From Dendrophyllia cribrosa (lineage: Eukaryota; Cnidaria; Anthozoa; Scleractinia; Dendrophylliidae), in contig JAJLRJ010000001.1 in NCBI GenBank assembly GCA_024195265.1, forward strand, positions 51,974,672 to 52,038,671: 64,000 nt of DNA, in the 5' to 3' direction. This document shows, one piece after another, positions 13,701-20,729 of this stretch (its first letter is position 1; each line of letters opens with the position of its first letter). The notes beneath the pieces were generated by a model. That model was not told the DNA's origin, searched no databases, and saw only the letters and a program-made list of their open reading frames with translations. The position numbers and the translations under genes were made by a program.

Positions 13701-16700
13701 TGCTGCTTTCTTCTGGAGAGTTTTGGCCGTCTTAACAGCAGCTTCAACAAGTCCATTAGACTGTGAATGGTATGGCGATGATGTGAAGTGCTCAAATTGC
13801 CAGTGGTTGGCAAATCTTGTGTATTCAGCGCAGTCAAATTGTGGGCCATTGTCTGTGTACACTCTGTCTGGAATACCAAAGCGCGCGAAATGCTGCTTTG
13901 TCTTGTGGATGACTGCCAGGGATGTCGTTTGGGGCATCTCGTCGACTTCCCAGTATCCACTAAAGGCATCTACTGTTATCAGATAGTTGTTACCACTATG
14001 GCTGTATAGATCTTGGGCCACTATACTCCACGGTCGGGTTGGCAGCTCTGGAGTTATCAGCGGTTCTTTCGGCTGGGCTGGTTGATACTCTGCACACAGG
14101 CTGCAATTACTCACCACTTCAACAATTTGGTGGCTCATACCAGGCCAAAACAAAGCATCTTTGGCCCGTCTTAAACAAGCTTGCTGTCCTTGATGACTTG
14201 CATGAATGCGCTTTAACATTTCTTTGCGTAATGCAGTTGGAATGATCACTCGATCTCCTTTGTACAACACACCATTGTAGACTCCGATTTCATCACGGTA
14301 TGTCCAATATTCAGCGATCAGTGGCTCCATTTGCTGCTTTGTCTCTGGCCATCCCTGTAGGACAGTCATCTTGAGACGTTGTAGCTGGTTGTCTGCTTCA
14401 GTAAGGCGTTGGATGTTCTTTAAACCATCGTTTGATACTCTCAGGAACCCGGCCGCATTAACATCTTCCAAGTCAAGGCAACAGATTTCTTCATTTTCCG
14501 GTCTGAGACAGTTCGTAGGAGGAGCAGTGCTTGGTAGTGGTGCTCTAGATAATGTATCAGCAAGAAACATTTCAGTTCCTTTCTTGTAGCCAACCTCAAG
14601 GCTAAACTTCTGTAGGCGAAGGAGCATCCCCTGAAGACGCTTTGGGGCTGCTGTCAGTGGCTTTTTAAAGATGGTTTCTAGGGGTTTGTGGTCACTCTGC
14701 ACGCTGACGAACTTCCTTCCAAAGATGTATTGATTAAAACGCATGCAAGCGAAGACGATGGCCAAACATTCTTTTTCGATCTGAGCGTAACCTCTCTCTG
14801 TTTGTGTTAGCGTTCTCGAGGCGAATGCCACAGGCTGACCATCTTGTAGCAGGGCTGCACCAAGGCCGGTTTCACTGCTGTCGCACTGGATGGTGACGGG
14901 TAGGTTCACATCATAGTAGCGTAAGACAGGGTAGTCTGCCACGAGTTGCTTGACGCGGTCAAATGCATCTTGGTGGTGTTTCTCCCACACCCAGTCTGCA
15001 TCCTTGTCGGTGAGTCGTCGCAATGGTTCACACTCGTCAGCCAGATGGGGAACAAACTTGGCTAGGTAGTTTACAAATCCCAGGAATCGTTGCACCGCTT
15101 TGACTTTCTCTGCATTGGTTCGTCCATCTGGGCTCGGCATCTCTTGGACTGCACGGACTTTCTCTGGGTCAGGCTTGACTCCACTTGATGTTAACAGGTG
15201 GCCGATGTAGGGGACTTCCGGTAGTCTGAGCTTCAGCTTCTTGGGGTTCAGCTTCAAGTTGACTTCTCTGGCTCTCTTCAATAATGCAATTAGGTTGTGG
15301 TCATGGTCTTGCAGTGCCTCTTCCTTGGTCTCCCCCTGTCCTGTGATAAGGATGTCATCTGCTATGACATAGATACCAGGCAGTCCTTCAAGTACTTCAT
15401 GTTGTCTGCGCTGATATTCTTCTGGTGCTGTTGCAATTCCAAAGGGCATTCTTAACCAGCGGTATCGTCCGAAAGGCGTCCAGAAGGTCGTAAGGTAACT
15501 GCTTGGCGCGTCGAGTTTCACCTGCCAGAACCCATTTCTAGCATCAGCTACGCTGAAGACCTTGGCTTTAGAGAGTTCCGGAAGAATTTCATCGATCGTT
15601 GGCATCGGGTAATGTGACCGTTTAAGGGCTTTGTTCAGGTCCTTCGGATCAATGCATAATCATAGTTTGTTGCCTTTACGTACAACAACTTCACTGCTTA
15701 TCCAGTCTGTCGGTTCAGTGACTTTCTTGAGGACTTGCATCTTTTCTAATTCCTCAATGTGTGCCTTGAGCTCAGCTTTCAGTGGTATGGCCACTCTTCT
15801 TGGAGTATGTTTCACTGGTGTAATGTTCGGGTCTACCTCTAAATGGTATTCTCCGGGGAGACATCCTAAACCTTCAAATACGTCCTTATATTCGGTGAGA
15901 ATATCTTGTACTGCTGCTGGAGGTATGTCAACGCTGTTCGCTGCATGTACGGTAATCAGTCCCATGCTAGTGCAGGTTTCACCTGACAACAAGGGTTGCT
16001 GGGATCCTGGGACAATCTTGAAGTTTAGCAGATGCTGTTCGCTCTTGTATTTACATTGCAAATTGCACTCTCCCAGGGCTTGTACGAGGCTTTCGTCGTA
16101 GAGCCTAAGCTTTGCTGTGGTCAGTTGCATAGCTGGATTTCCACTCTGCTTTATTTCACACAGCCTGTCAAAGGACATAACATTACATGTAGCACCTGTG
16201 TCCAGCTGACAACGAACCAGAGCTTCTCCATTTTCATCAAAGAAACGAAGGGGTACAAAGAAGCGCTTACTCTGTTGGTGTTCCACCGCTCCCACGGATT
16301 CAACGTAATATACCGACTCATCTTCTGAGGCTGAATCCTCTTGTACGTAGTGGACGTTTTGCTTTTGTAAACACACAGTCTGGAAATGGTTGAGTTTCCC
16401 ACACTTTCTGCATGTTTTGCCAAATGCTGGGCATTTGTTCTTATCATAAACGTGCTGGCCGCCACAGTAAATACACTCACGTTCCTGCTTGAGTTGCCTG
16501 CCAGTGGTGCTTCTACTTCTTTTGATTGATCTTTCAGGTCGCTTCTTCTTAGGGCCTTCCTTTTCCACAAAGTTTACTGGCTCTTGTCCTTTGTCTCCAT
16601 CACCCTCAATTTTCTTTAGCTGCTCGCTGGTCGTTTCACTGATCCTAAGAGACTCTACAGCTTTCTTTAAATCACAACTTTTCTCTCTGAATAACCTTGT

Positions 16701-18000
16701 TCTCGCTGCACTGTCCTTACAGCCCAGCACCAGTCGGTCTCGCACCATTTCGTCTTCGAGAGCTCCAAATTGGCATGGTTCGGCGAGTTGGCGAAGCTTG
16801 ATCAAATATTGGTCAATAGTTTCGTGTGCTTTCTGCTCCGTATTGTGGAAAATATATCGTTCGTACAGTATATTTCTTACCGGTACGAAGTGGTCTTGAA
16901 GAGCGCCCAAGATTATCGCTGGATCTTTCATGTCATCATCGGTGAGCTGTAAGCGTTTCAAGATCTTTTTGCACTCGGCGCCCATTAAGCTTTTGAGAGT
17001 TGCGACTTGAATTTTCTTGTCTTTCCCGTCGAGCCCTGTCGCTACCAGGTAATCTTCGTATGCTTCACGAAACATCTTCCAATTTGTGGGTAAATCTCCG
17101 CTGCAATTCATTTGTTCAGGCGCTGGTATCTGATAAGTAGCCATATCGACCAGTTCAAATTCAAGATGGCGTCCTACACAAGGAAACTAACGTCATCGAG
17201 AAAACAATTTCTTTAGCGTTCGTGTCGAAATCCCTCTGCACTTGTGATTGACACGGCTTCAGCTAAAGAATCCCACTTCTGACACCATGTAACGGTGTTT
17301 AATCCTCGCTAGAATCCCCAGATTCGAACTCCCGAGCTTCGGTTATTCCCGCCATCGTAACGGCTCGAAAGACAACCCCCCGCTGGCCTACAGCGGGCGC
17401 AATACTGACACCCAGAAACCCTTACAAGATAAAATCTAATTACATATATCGTAACAGTATTGAAAACTCATTAAGAATGTACGTATTTCAATGCATGTGC
17501 ACAATACATTATAAATGCGTTGAAGTGCGTGTCAACACCTCATGGTCGGTTAAAAAACTCTGCTGTGCCTCGTTTTTTTCAACTCTCTTCTTGGTGTTTG
17601 GAAATCCTGACGAAACAGATTTTCTCATATTTGATAATATTACGTAAAGGGCTCTGTTGATTTTGGTAAACTTGTAAAAAGTCATGTGTTTTTTAAATTG
17701 CCCGATAATACATGTACATTGCAATTCTCTTTTACATGTAGTACATCATGTACACTGATGGATTGTCTTGCCAGTGGGTATGAAATTCAAGATGGACATG
17801 GTAGATATCTAGCATTACATTGAATATTTTACTGAAATTAACTATAACGGCTGTTTTGCAGTACTTATTGACTTACGTTCAAATATCCTTTGACAAGCAG
17901 TTAGCACGTCCTTGTCCAAAAAATGATCACCACATCCTTCAGAACAGCACGGACCGGAATGATGATTTTGCTGTGCTTTTCGTTTTCCCTTCTTCCCCAT
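1465..18000 (-). CDS. SETD3: SETD3-like actin-histidine N-methyltransferase, exons 1-10 (3' part off window)
   Basis: SETD3 is a SET-domain enzyme that tau-methylates a conserved histidine of actin using S-adenosylmethionine in the cytoplasm. Ten exons (18000-17877, 11777-11682, 10542-10388, 9644-9572, 7575-7465, 5866-5786, 4972-4905, 4796-4738, 3912-3801, 1706-1465) join with every splice phase consistent, giving 373 residues plus 2 nt. The product begins MGKKGKRK, like vertebrate SETD3. It retains TRQNKIP, WDMCNHCNG and FYGERSNAD, which hold the residues I remember as forming the actin-histidine pocket (Asn, Trp, Tyr, Arg). No stop or frameshift was seen, so the gene looks functional. The remaining substrate-binding-domain exons (about 200 residues in human) must lie left of the window. 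Introns are heavily loaded with transposons; intron 1 holds the Ty3 element in the same orientation. Identification is from memory of the family, not from a search. Confidence 0.9.
1711..1762. repeat. (A)n(TA)n microsatellite
   Basis: A run of A followed by alternating TA, directly upstream (in gene sense) of the exon 10 acceptor of SETD3, where it supplies the polypyrimidine tract on the minus strand. Confidence 0.85.
2163..2361. mobile_element. 199-bp palindromic MITE, 9-bp target duplication (Mutator-like)
   Basis: Ends TAGCCTGTTCCAGGCGTTCA and its reverse complement extend into arms of about 65 bp. The flanks AATCTCTTC (2154-2162 and 2362-2370) form a perfect 9-bp duplication. The palindrome makes open frames on both strands that are not genes. 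Lies in SETD3 intron 9. Confidence 0.85.
2880..3110. mobile_element. Diverged copy of the 56731-57012 MITE family
   Basis: Shares, in order, CTTTGTGATTGG, a CTTTCTC..CAATCA block, TTGCTCG, GATTACTTT and TTGAAAACT with the intact element at 56731-57012. Ends are eroded. Confidence 0.45.
3801..3912 (-). CDS. SETD3: SETD3 exon 9 (catalytic core)
   Basis: A 112-nt exon between ACTTTAG and GTATG encoding WAVSTVITRQNKIP and LALIPMWDMCNHCNG. It carries the Asn of RQN, the Trp of the actin-binding pocket and the NH motif that contacts the cofactor. Confidence 0.92.
4738..4796 (-). CDS. SETD3: SETD3 exon 8
   Basis: A 59-nt exon between TTGACAG and GTGAG encoding ANLPLRTNFTFDNHR, equivalent to NKLPLKDSFTYEDYR. 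The last Arg codon is split across the intron (AG|G). Intron to exon 7 is only 108 nt. Confidence 0.87.
4905..4972 (-). CDS. SETD3: SETD3 exon 7
   Basis: A 68-nt exon between ATACTAG and GTGAG, encoding LYRNIARQYAYLYQRIYQ, matching the NTARQYAYFYKVIQ block. Ends in phase 0. Confidence 0.88.
5083..5445. repeat. 39-bp minisatellite, about nine copies
   Basis: The unit reads roughly GACAACCCATACAACAGCTA followed by GTGGGGAGGAGCATTGTGT. Because 39 is a multiple of three and the unit lacks stops, long frames open on both strands (13-residue HTTASGEEHC repeats on plus). It lies in SETD3 intron 7, about 110 bp upstream of exon 7 in gene sense, so these frames are not genes. Confidence 0.9.
5786..5866 (-). 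CDS. SETD3: SETD3 exon 6
   Basis: An 81-nt exon bounded by TGTTTTAG and GTAGG, encoding LPTSYSTILYFSIEEMQELK, matching LPSEYDTPLYFEEDEVRYLQ of human SETD3. Phase 1 at both ends. Confidence 0.88.
6100..6821. mobile_element. 722-bp TIR element, CAACCTCG family, 9-bp target duplication
   Basis: The left end CAACCTAGTCACCAGGGCCT mirrors the right end ...CCCTGGGGACGAGGTTG, with about 55 bp of inverted match including CAAATTCAAAATGGCGGGTC. Flanks GCTCACACA (6091-6099, 6822-6830) are a perfect 9-bp duplication, as in Mutator-like transposons. No transposase frame. Lies in SETD3 intron 6-5. Confidence 0.85.
6941..7335. mobile_element. 395-bp MITE with TTAA target (AGGGACACTGTC family)
   Basis: Ends AGGAACACTGTCCTGGC and GCCAGGGCAGTGTCCCT are inverted and flanked by TTAA on both sides, the target of piggyBac and Kolobok transposases. 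Related copies lie at 19654-20725 and 21890-22274. The right end sits 130 bp from SETD3 exon 5. Confidence 0.85.
7465..7575 (-). CDS. SETD3: SETD3 exon 5
   Basis: Acceptor TCTGTCACAG and donor GTATCC bound 111 nt encoding GPLIAKDNILRVMQNACLVL...NSFWKPYL, the SET insert region. Phase 1 at both ends. Confidence 0.9.
7641..8775. mobile_element. 1135-bp long-TIR element with subterminal repeats, 10-bp target duplication
   Basis: Ends GGGTGTGCGGAAAACTCAGA and its complement lead into near-identical inverted arms of about 370 bp (7641-8010, 8515-8775 region). The ends hold arrays of (C)GGCGGAAAACTCAGACC. The flanks CATCCAAGTC (7631-7640, 8776-8785) are a perfect 10-bp duplication, typical of Mutator-like elements. 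The loop (about 8020-8510) has no long frame. Confidence 0.88.
9572..9644 (-). CDS. SETD3: SETD3 exon 4
   Basis: This 73-nt exon between TTTTCAG and GTAAAC encodes ATIPRKQMMSAETARNSEL, matching the WVPRKLLMTVESAKNS segment of human SETD3. Too short to show up as an ORF; found by looking for the missing family segment. Confidence 0.88.
10388..10542 (-). CDS. SETD3: SETD3 exon 3
   Basis: Acceptor TGTTTCAG and donor GTAATG bound 155 nt encoding FIKWFKENGG...DDFGKQGLGLKAVTDIQ, the start of the SET domain with its conserved GLGL turn. Ends in phase 0. Confidence 0.9.
10922..10954 (-). ncRNA. Decayed hammerhead ribozyme motif (minus)
   Basis: Read on the minus strand: CTGATGA, then stem-loop TGATTGTT GAAA CAATCA, then AAAACATG where GAAACATG is expected. 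The only core defect is G12 to A, consistent with CpG decay of TCGAAAC. Pairs head-on with 11122-11151. Confidence 0.5.
11122..11151 (+). ncRNA. Decayed hammerhead ribozyme motif (plus)
   Basis: CTGACGA, stem-loop TGATTGTTAAAACAATCA, then ACGCATG in place of GAAACATG. The first conserved box and stem II are intact but the GAAA box is lost. Inverted relative to 10922-10954. Confidence 0.4.
11682..11777 (-). CDS. SETD3: SETD3 exon 2
   Basis: Acceptor TTTTTTATAG and donor GTACGA bound 96 nt encoding QWEDHLKLRKLVEAIREKQ, which aligns with the helix just before the SET domain in SETD3. Enters and leaves in phase 1. Confidence 0.88.
11975..12426 (+). mobile_element. 5'-truncated LINE tail
   Basis: An open frame from about 11980 to 12201 reads ...ACFGKHSVRYLGPVLWSKL...FKNLIRKQDL, the C-terminal end of reverse transcriptases of the L2/CR1 or jockey-like type common in cnidarians. 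It is followed by an AT-rich 3' region ending in (TTTTA)n at 12402-12426. It lies antisense in SETD3 intron 1. Confidence 0.75.
12756..12924 (-). repeat. 3' LTR of the Ty3 element
   Basis: Left copy of the 169-bp repeat, starting TGTAACGGTG and ending TATCGTAACA as written on plus. It is the 3' LTR because the element reads leftwards. Confidence 0.95.
12925..12937 (-). other. Polypurine tract of the Ty3 element
   Basis: On the minus strand AAGAAAGGGAAGA lies directly against the 3' LTR, the expected plus-strand priming site. Confidence 0.8.
13035..15605 (-). CDS. pol: Ty3/gypsy pol: RT, RNase H, integrase
   Basis: The 856-residue open part after the internal stop. Reverse transcriptase begins at about residue 1 with the FSVADARNGFWQV block and has a VIADD catalytic box near residue 83. 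RNase H follows at about 240-350 (IQCDSSETGLG, ...IEKECLAIVFA, QSDHKPLE). Integrase covers about 470-690 with an H-x3-H and C-x2-C zinc finger, and D, D, E residues in DLYSH, YTDNGPQF and GLVEAAV. The tail is Pro/Ser rich and lacks a chromodomain. It is in the same frame as the gag part, and the Met used here is only the first after the stop, so it is not a natural start. Confidence 0.95.
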   Translation of the reverse strand: MPTIDEILPELSKAKVFSVADARNGFWQVKLDAPSSYLTTFWTPFGRYRWLRMPFGIATAPEEYQRRQHEVLEGLPGIYVIADDILITGQGETKEEALQDHDHNLIALLKRAREVNLKLNPKKLKLRLPEVPYIGHLLTSSGVKPDPEKVRAVQEMPSPDGRTNAEKVKAVQRFLGFVNYLAKFVPHLADECEPLRRLTDKDADWVWEKHHQDAFDRVKQLVADYPVLRYYDVNLPVTIQCDSSETGLGAALLQDGQPVAFASRTLTQTERGYAQIEKECLAIVFACMRFNQYIFGRKFVSVQSDHKPLETIFKKPLTAAPKRLQGMLLRLQKFSLEVGYKKGTEMFLADTLSRAPLPSTAPPTNCLRPENEEICCLDLEDVNAAGFLRVSNDGLKNIQRLTEADNQLQRLKMTVLQGWPETKQQMEPLIAEYWTYRDEIGVYNGVLYKGDRVIIPTALRKEMLKRIHASHQGQQACLRRAKDALFWPGMSHQIVEVVSNCSLCAEYQPAQPKEPLITPELPTRPWSIVAQDLYSHSGNNYLITVDAFSGYWEVDEMPQTTSLAVIHKTKQHFARFGIPDRVYTDNGPQFDCAEYTRFANHWQFEHFTSSPYHSQSNGLVEAAVKTAKTLQKKAAKANRDQWLSFLDYRNTPTEGMDSSPVQRLMSKRTKTTLPVAQHLLEPEIQSDVERKLTKKRRMAKKYFDRGSKELPELEIGQPIRLMPSPSDTDRKWRRGVCIKKVAPRSYLVEVDGSIYRRNRKFLRSAQDSVSEPAQANLDAQTPEPQQEPPLSASLPPTTPNIPTAPPDDHPAMSSSDPAPSEEEPPQIVQRTSSPSQLPVQRTRSGRIIKPPSRLNL
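15660..17144 (-). CDS. gag-pol: Ty3/gypsy gag-protease and start of RT, ending at a nonsense codon
   Basis: 494 residues from the ATG at 17144. Capsid-like helices occupy about 20-180. Two zinc-knuckle-like blocks follow at about 224-258, the second a clean C-x2-C-x4-H-x4-C (CRKCGKLNHFQTVC). The protease motif is QLDTGAT near 313-319. The frame stops at TGA (15660-15662) inside the first RT block, after VVRKGNKL, where the family normally has Arg (R-L-C-x-D). The downstream pol frame is in register (17144 to 13035 is 1370 codons with one stop), so the element once had a single Gag-Pol frame. CGA to TGA at a CpG explains the stop. Confidence 0.93.
   Translation of the reverse strand: MATYQIPAPEQMNCSGDLPTNWKMFREAYEDYLVATGLDGKDKKIQVATLKSLMGAECKKILKRLQLTDDDMKDPAIILGALQDHFVPVRNILYERYIFHNTEQKAHETIDQYLIKLRQLAEPCQFGALEDEMVRDRLVLGCKDSAARTRLFREKSCDLKKAVESLRISETTSEQLKKIEGDGDKGQEPVNFVEKEGPKKKRPERSIKRSRSTTGRQLKQERECIYCGGQHVYDKNKCPAFGKTCRKCGKLNHFQTVCLQKQNVHYVQEDSASEDESVYYVESVGAVEHQQSKRFFVPLRFFDENGEALVRCQLDTGATCNVMSFDRLCEIKQSGNPAMQLTTAKLRLYDESLVQALGECNLQCKYKSEQHLLNFKIVPGSQQPLLSGETCTSMGLITVHAANSVDIPPAAVQDILTEYKDVFEGLGCLPGEYHLEVDPNITPVKHTPRRVAIPLKAELKAHIEELEKMQVLKKVTEPTDWISSEVVVRKGNKL
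17269..17287 (-). other. Primer-binding site, tRNA-Leu-like
   Basis: The plus strand reads AATCCCACTTCTGACACCA directly inside the 5' LTR. This is what I remember as the 3' end of an animal tRNA-Leu plus CCA, so its complement on the element sense strand is a perfect primer site. Confidence 0.8.
17288..17456 (-). repeat. 5' LTR of the Ty3 element
   Basis: Right copy of the 169-bp repeat, identical to the left apart from C for T in GAG(C)TTCGG. Would hold the element promoter. Confidence 0.95.
17877..18000 (-). CDS. SETD3: SETD3 exon 1 (start codon)
   Basis: The ATG at 18000-17998 opens a basic MGKKGKRKAQ stretch matching the SETD3 N-terminus. The exon ends at GAAC before donor GTAAGT in phase 1, and 41 codons run without a stop. 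The next exon supplies TT to complete a Leu codon. Confidence 0.8.
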
Positions 18001-18158
18001 AGTTTTGCACAGCACAATTTATGCTATATTTTGTCCAAAAACAAGAGAAAAAAAGAACAACCTGCAGGCATGTGTTTACAAGTTACATGTACATCACATT
18101 CCCAATATGATAAACAATAATTCACCTACAACAATTTTTTCAAATAAAATTAAAATCA

Positions 18159-18260
18159 GCCCTGGTTAGCTCAGTTGGTAGAGTCACAGTTTTAACCCTG
18201 GAACGACACTCAGGGTCTTAAAATAACTGACAAACGTGCTGCCTTGTTTGCTATGACAAC
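18159..18260 (+). repeat. tRNA-derived SINE-like head
   Basis: GCCCTGGTTAGCTCAGTTGGTAGAG is a tRNA 5' end with a good A box, but no matching B box was found after it, so it is a fragment or a SINE with an eroded promoter. Confidence 0.4.
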
Positions 18261-19653
18261 TGCAAATGGTTAGACCCTTCATGTCGCTCAGATGACCACA
18301 AACAAATGGCAGTCCTGTCTCCAATGGGATCGTAACAGAACCACTGAGGACGTAACAAAACCCTGGCTGTGACCACCCTTAGTACCATGCATTATTTATG
18401 GGTGTGGTGGAGGAGATGAGACTACATGTAGCATTGGACCAATAGCGGCTGTCTGAGGTGCCTTATAAGCTGATGTCCGATCTCATTTTCATAAGTGTAT
18501 GTGAAGTGCCACAAGACATTGTGATATGTGCGCTATTGTATATAAGTCATAATATATATGTTGTACTTGTAGTTTGTATGTTTACTCTTGCAAGCCAGTT
18601 ACATTCTCATTAACTGGCTCGTCGCTCTGCGACGAGACAGTTCTTAAAATACCCTCTTTTTTTTTTCTGTCGTGTCACCTGCCCCGGGAATCAATTTTGC
18701 TGCGGCCAACACCGTACCTAGTTTACTTCCGGTTTTCAGAAATCAGTGATGTCATCTAAAAGACAATTTACAATTGAAATATTTACCGTTCTAATTTCGA
18801 CGGAATTGTTAAACATTAAATCGCTGTGATTTCAGGATGTGTTCTATTTCTGGTAAAAGGAAAGCGGGTTGAACTTTTCTAACCAAATCAATTGTCAAAC
18901 AGTTGAGTTTAGATCGAAAACACGTCATATTGCGGAAAATTAAGACTCGCGAAAATCAGGAAAGAATAAGAAAATGAATAAGGAAACATTTTCCATCATT
19001 TATACTTTGGTGTAACTGCTGAGTAAACAATTCTCAAGCATTACGCCATGGAGTCACGTTGAAATTCCAAACATCTCGAATTTATGTCATGCTATGGTCG
19101 GCTGTTAATTATTTGATCAATCATGTTGATATTGTTGATTTATTTGAAATCCTATCACCGATTCTCCAAAATGCCTTTGTTTAAACAATCCTGATTCCTT
19201 GTAGTAGGTGGTTTCAAGGATTTTAAAGCGAAATAAATATACAAAGTTCTAAACTTATGTTTTTGCTAACAGTACAGAGCCGATCAGAGAAAAAATATAG
19301 ACCTGAAATAATTGTAGCCTGCAAAGGGATGGACAATTTTATATTTGTCGGGGGGGGGGGGGGGGGATGGGGGGGGGGGGGGGGGGGGGTAGTAGCGAGC
19401 GTGTTGGACAATTTTTCTGATAATGATTTTTTTTTTCCATCTTGATGTTGTACAAAATGTTTTTTTTTCGGGATTGTTCCATACCCTTTTTCCTTTAGCT
19501 TGCTGTGCATTACTTTTTTCTTTACTTTTGCTGTGCAGGAATTTTTTTTTTTGGTAATTGCCCAACGCGCTATGAACATAATTGGGCAGTGCATCAATGC
19601 TGTCATACAACTATGCTTGGGTTTTCTGTGATCCCTGCTGTTGCAAACATTAA
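18261..19653. other. Non-coding region upstream of SETD3
   Basis: AT-rich with no coding signal I trust. Contains a run of G (19351-19389, interrupted by AT) that creates spurious Pro/Gly-rich frames. The SETD3 promoter probably lies just right of 18000 but no element is recognisable. Confidence 0.5.
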
Positions 19654-20725
19654 AGGGACACTGTCCAGATGAAATAATGAAATTTTGCCGACTTAATTTC
19701 CATGTTATATCGCCAGATGCCACCAGATATACATTGGTGTAGATCTAAATTGGTTCAAAAGATTCTATAGAGCAAAACAGAAGCAGTAGTTTGCAGAAAA
19801 AGTGCAGGATTACAAGGATAGAAGTGGATTACAGTTCATCAATTTTGATTTTGTGACAGGCTGTCAAGAAATCAAAGTTTAGTTTCCGGTGGAATTTTGA
19901 TTTTTTTAGAACATTATTTTGTCTATTTAGTTCATATTTTATTGTGTTGATTATTTTTGGTGACTTTTCATCTTATTCAGTAAGGTAATAAAGCAAGCAG
20001 CAGGCCATAAATTATCATAAAAACATGATATTTCAGCCGGGACAGTGACGAGGCCCTGTTTGGGTAAATTCTGACAGGCGACATGGCCTCGAAACAGCGA
20101 CATCAAGAAAATGAAATGGTGACGAGCGACAAGACCACTGCTGAGATCGTGCGATAGCGACAGGAAAAAGGAAGAAAACTACAGCGAATTTCATGCTTTA
20201 AGAATTCGACAGCGACTTAAGACAATGTGGTATAATAGTTTGGAAAATTAAAATGTGTCTTACAATAAAAACCGCCCTAATATGGTCTATTGGTCTGTTG
20301 AAACCAGACCAGTACGCACGTTATATGGCAGAACAGTAATTCGGCCAAATTGCTTGGACTTATAACTTTGTGCAGTACGTGCAAATAAGCACACATCGAT
20401 GAATCTTGTTACTGATTTTAATATTTTTCTTTAAAAAGAATCATCACATAGATGTCACTTTATTAGCCCTGTATGATCCCCGTAGGATAAATGCGACATT
20501 TCATGCTTTAAGAATTCGACAGTGACTTAAGACAATGTGGTATAATAGTTTGGAAAAATTATTAAGCAAAATTCCGACAGGGACATTGCAATGTTTCAAA
20601 ACTTCGGCGAGGCAGTGGATGAAATTCCGACAGCAACGTAAGGACCTTCCGAAATTGCAACATTACAAGATTTGAAATTCAGACGGGGGACATGCATCCC
20701 CCCCTAACAGGGCCTCAGTGACCCT
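19654..20725. mobile_element. TTAA MITE (AGGGACACTGTC family) interrupted by a nested element
   Basis: Left end TTAA|AGGGACACTGTCCAG (19650) and right end CAGTGACCCT|TTAA (20726-20729). Without the insert at 20050-20716 it is about 400 bp, like its relatives at 6941 and 21890. Confidence 0.75.
20050..20716. mobile_element. 667-bp TIR element nested in the TTAA MITE
   Basis: Ends GAGGCCCTGTT and AACAGGGCCTC are inverted. The flank AGTGAC is repeated on both sides (20044-20049 and 20717-20722), giving a target duplication of 6-7 bp. Inside, a block of about 55 bp (GCTTTAAGAATTCGACAG...) occurs twice in direct orientation near 20197 and 20502. Confidence 0.7.
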
Positions 20726-20729
20726 TTAA

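Larger units (their letters stand above)
12756..17456 (-). mobile_element. Nearly intact Ty3/gypsy LTR retrotransposon
   Basis: 4701 bp between two 169-bp LTRs beginning TG and ending CA, flanked by a perfect 5-bp duplication GTATT (12751-12755, 17457-17461). The LTRs differ at one visible position (T/C in GAG(T/C)TTCGG), so the insertion is recent. Order in element sense is LTR, tRNA-Leu-like primer site, one gag-protease-RT-RNaseH-integrase frame, polypurine tract, LTR. There is no env and no chromodomain that I can see. It lies in SETD3 intron 1 in the same orientation as the gene. Confidence 0.95.

Noticed and set aside
13483..16899. Plus-strand frames of 60-156 codons
   Set aside because: Shadows of the minus-strand Ty3 Gag-Pol frame.
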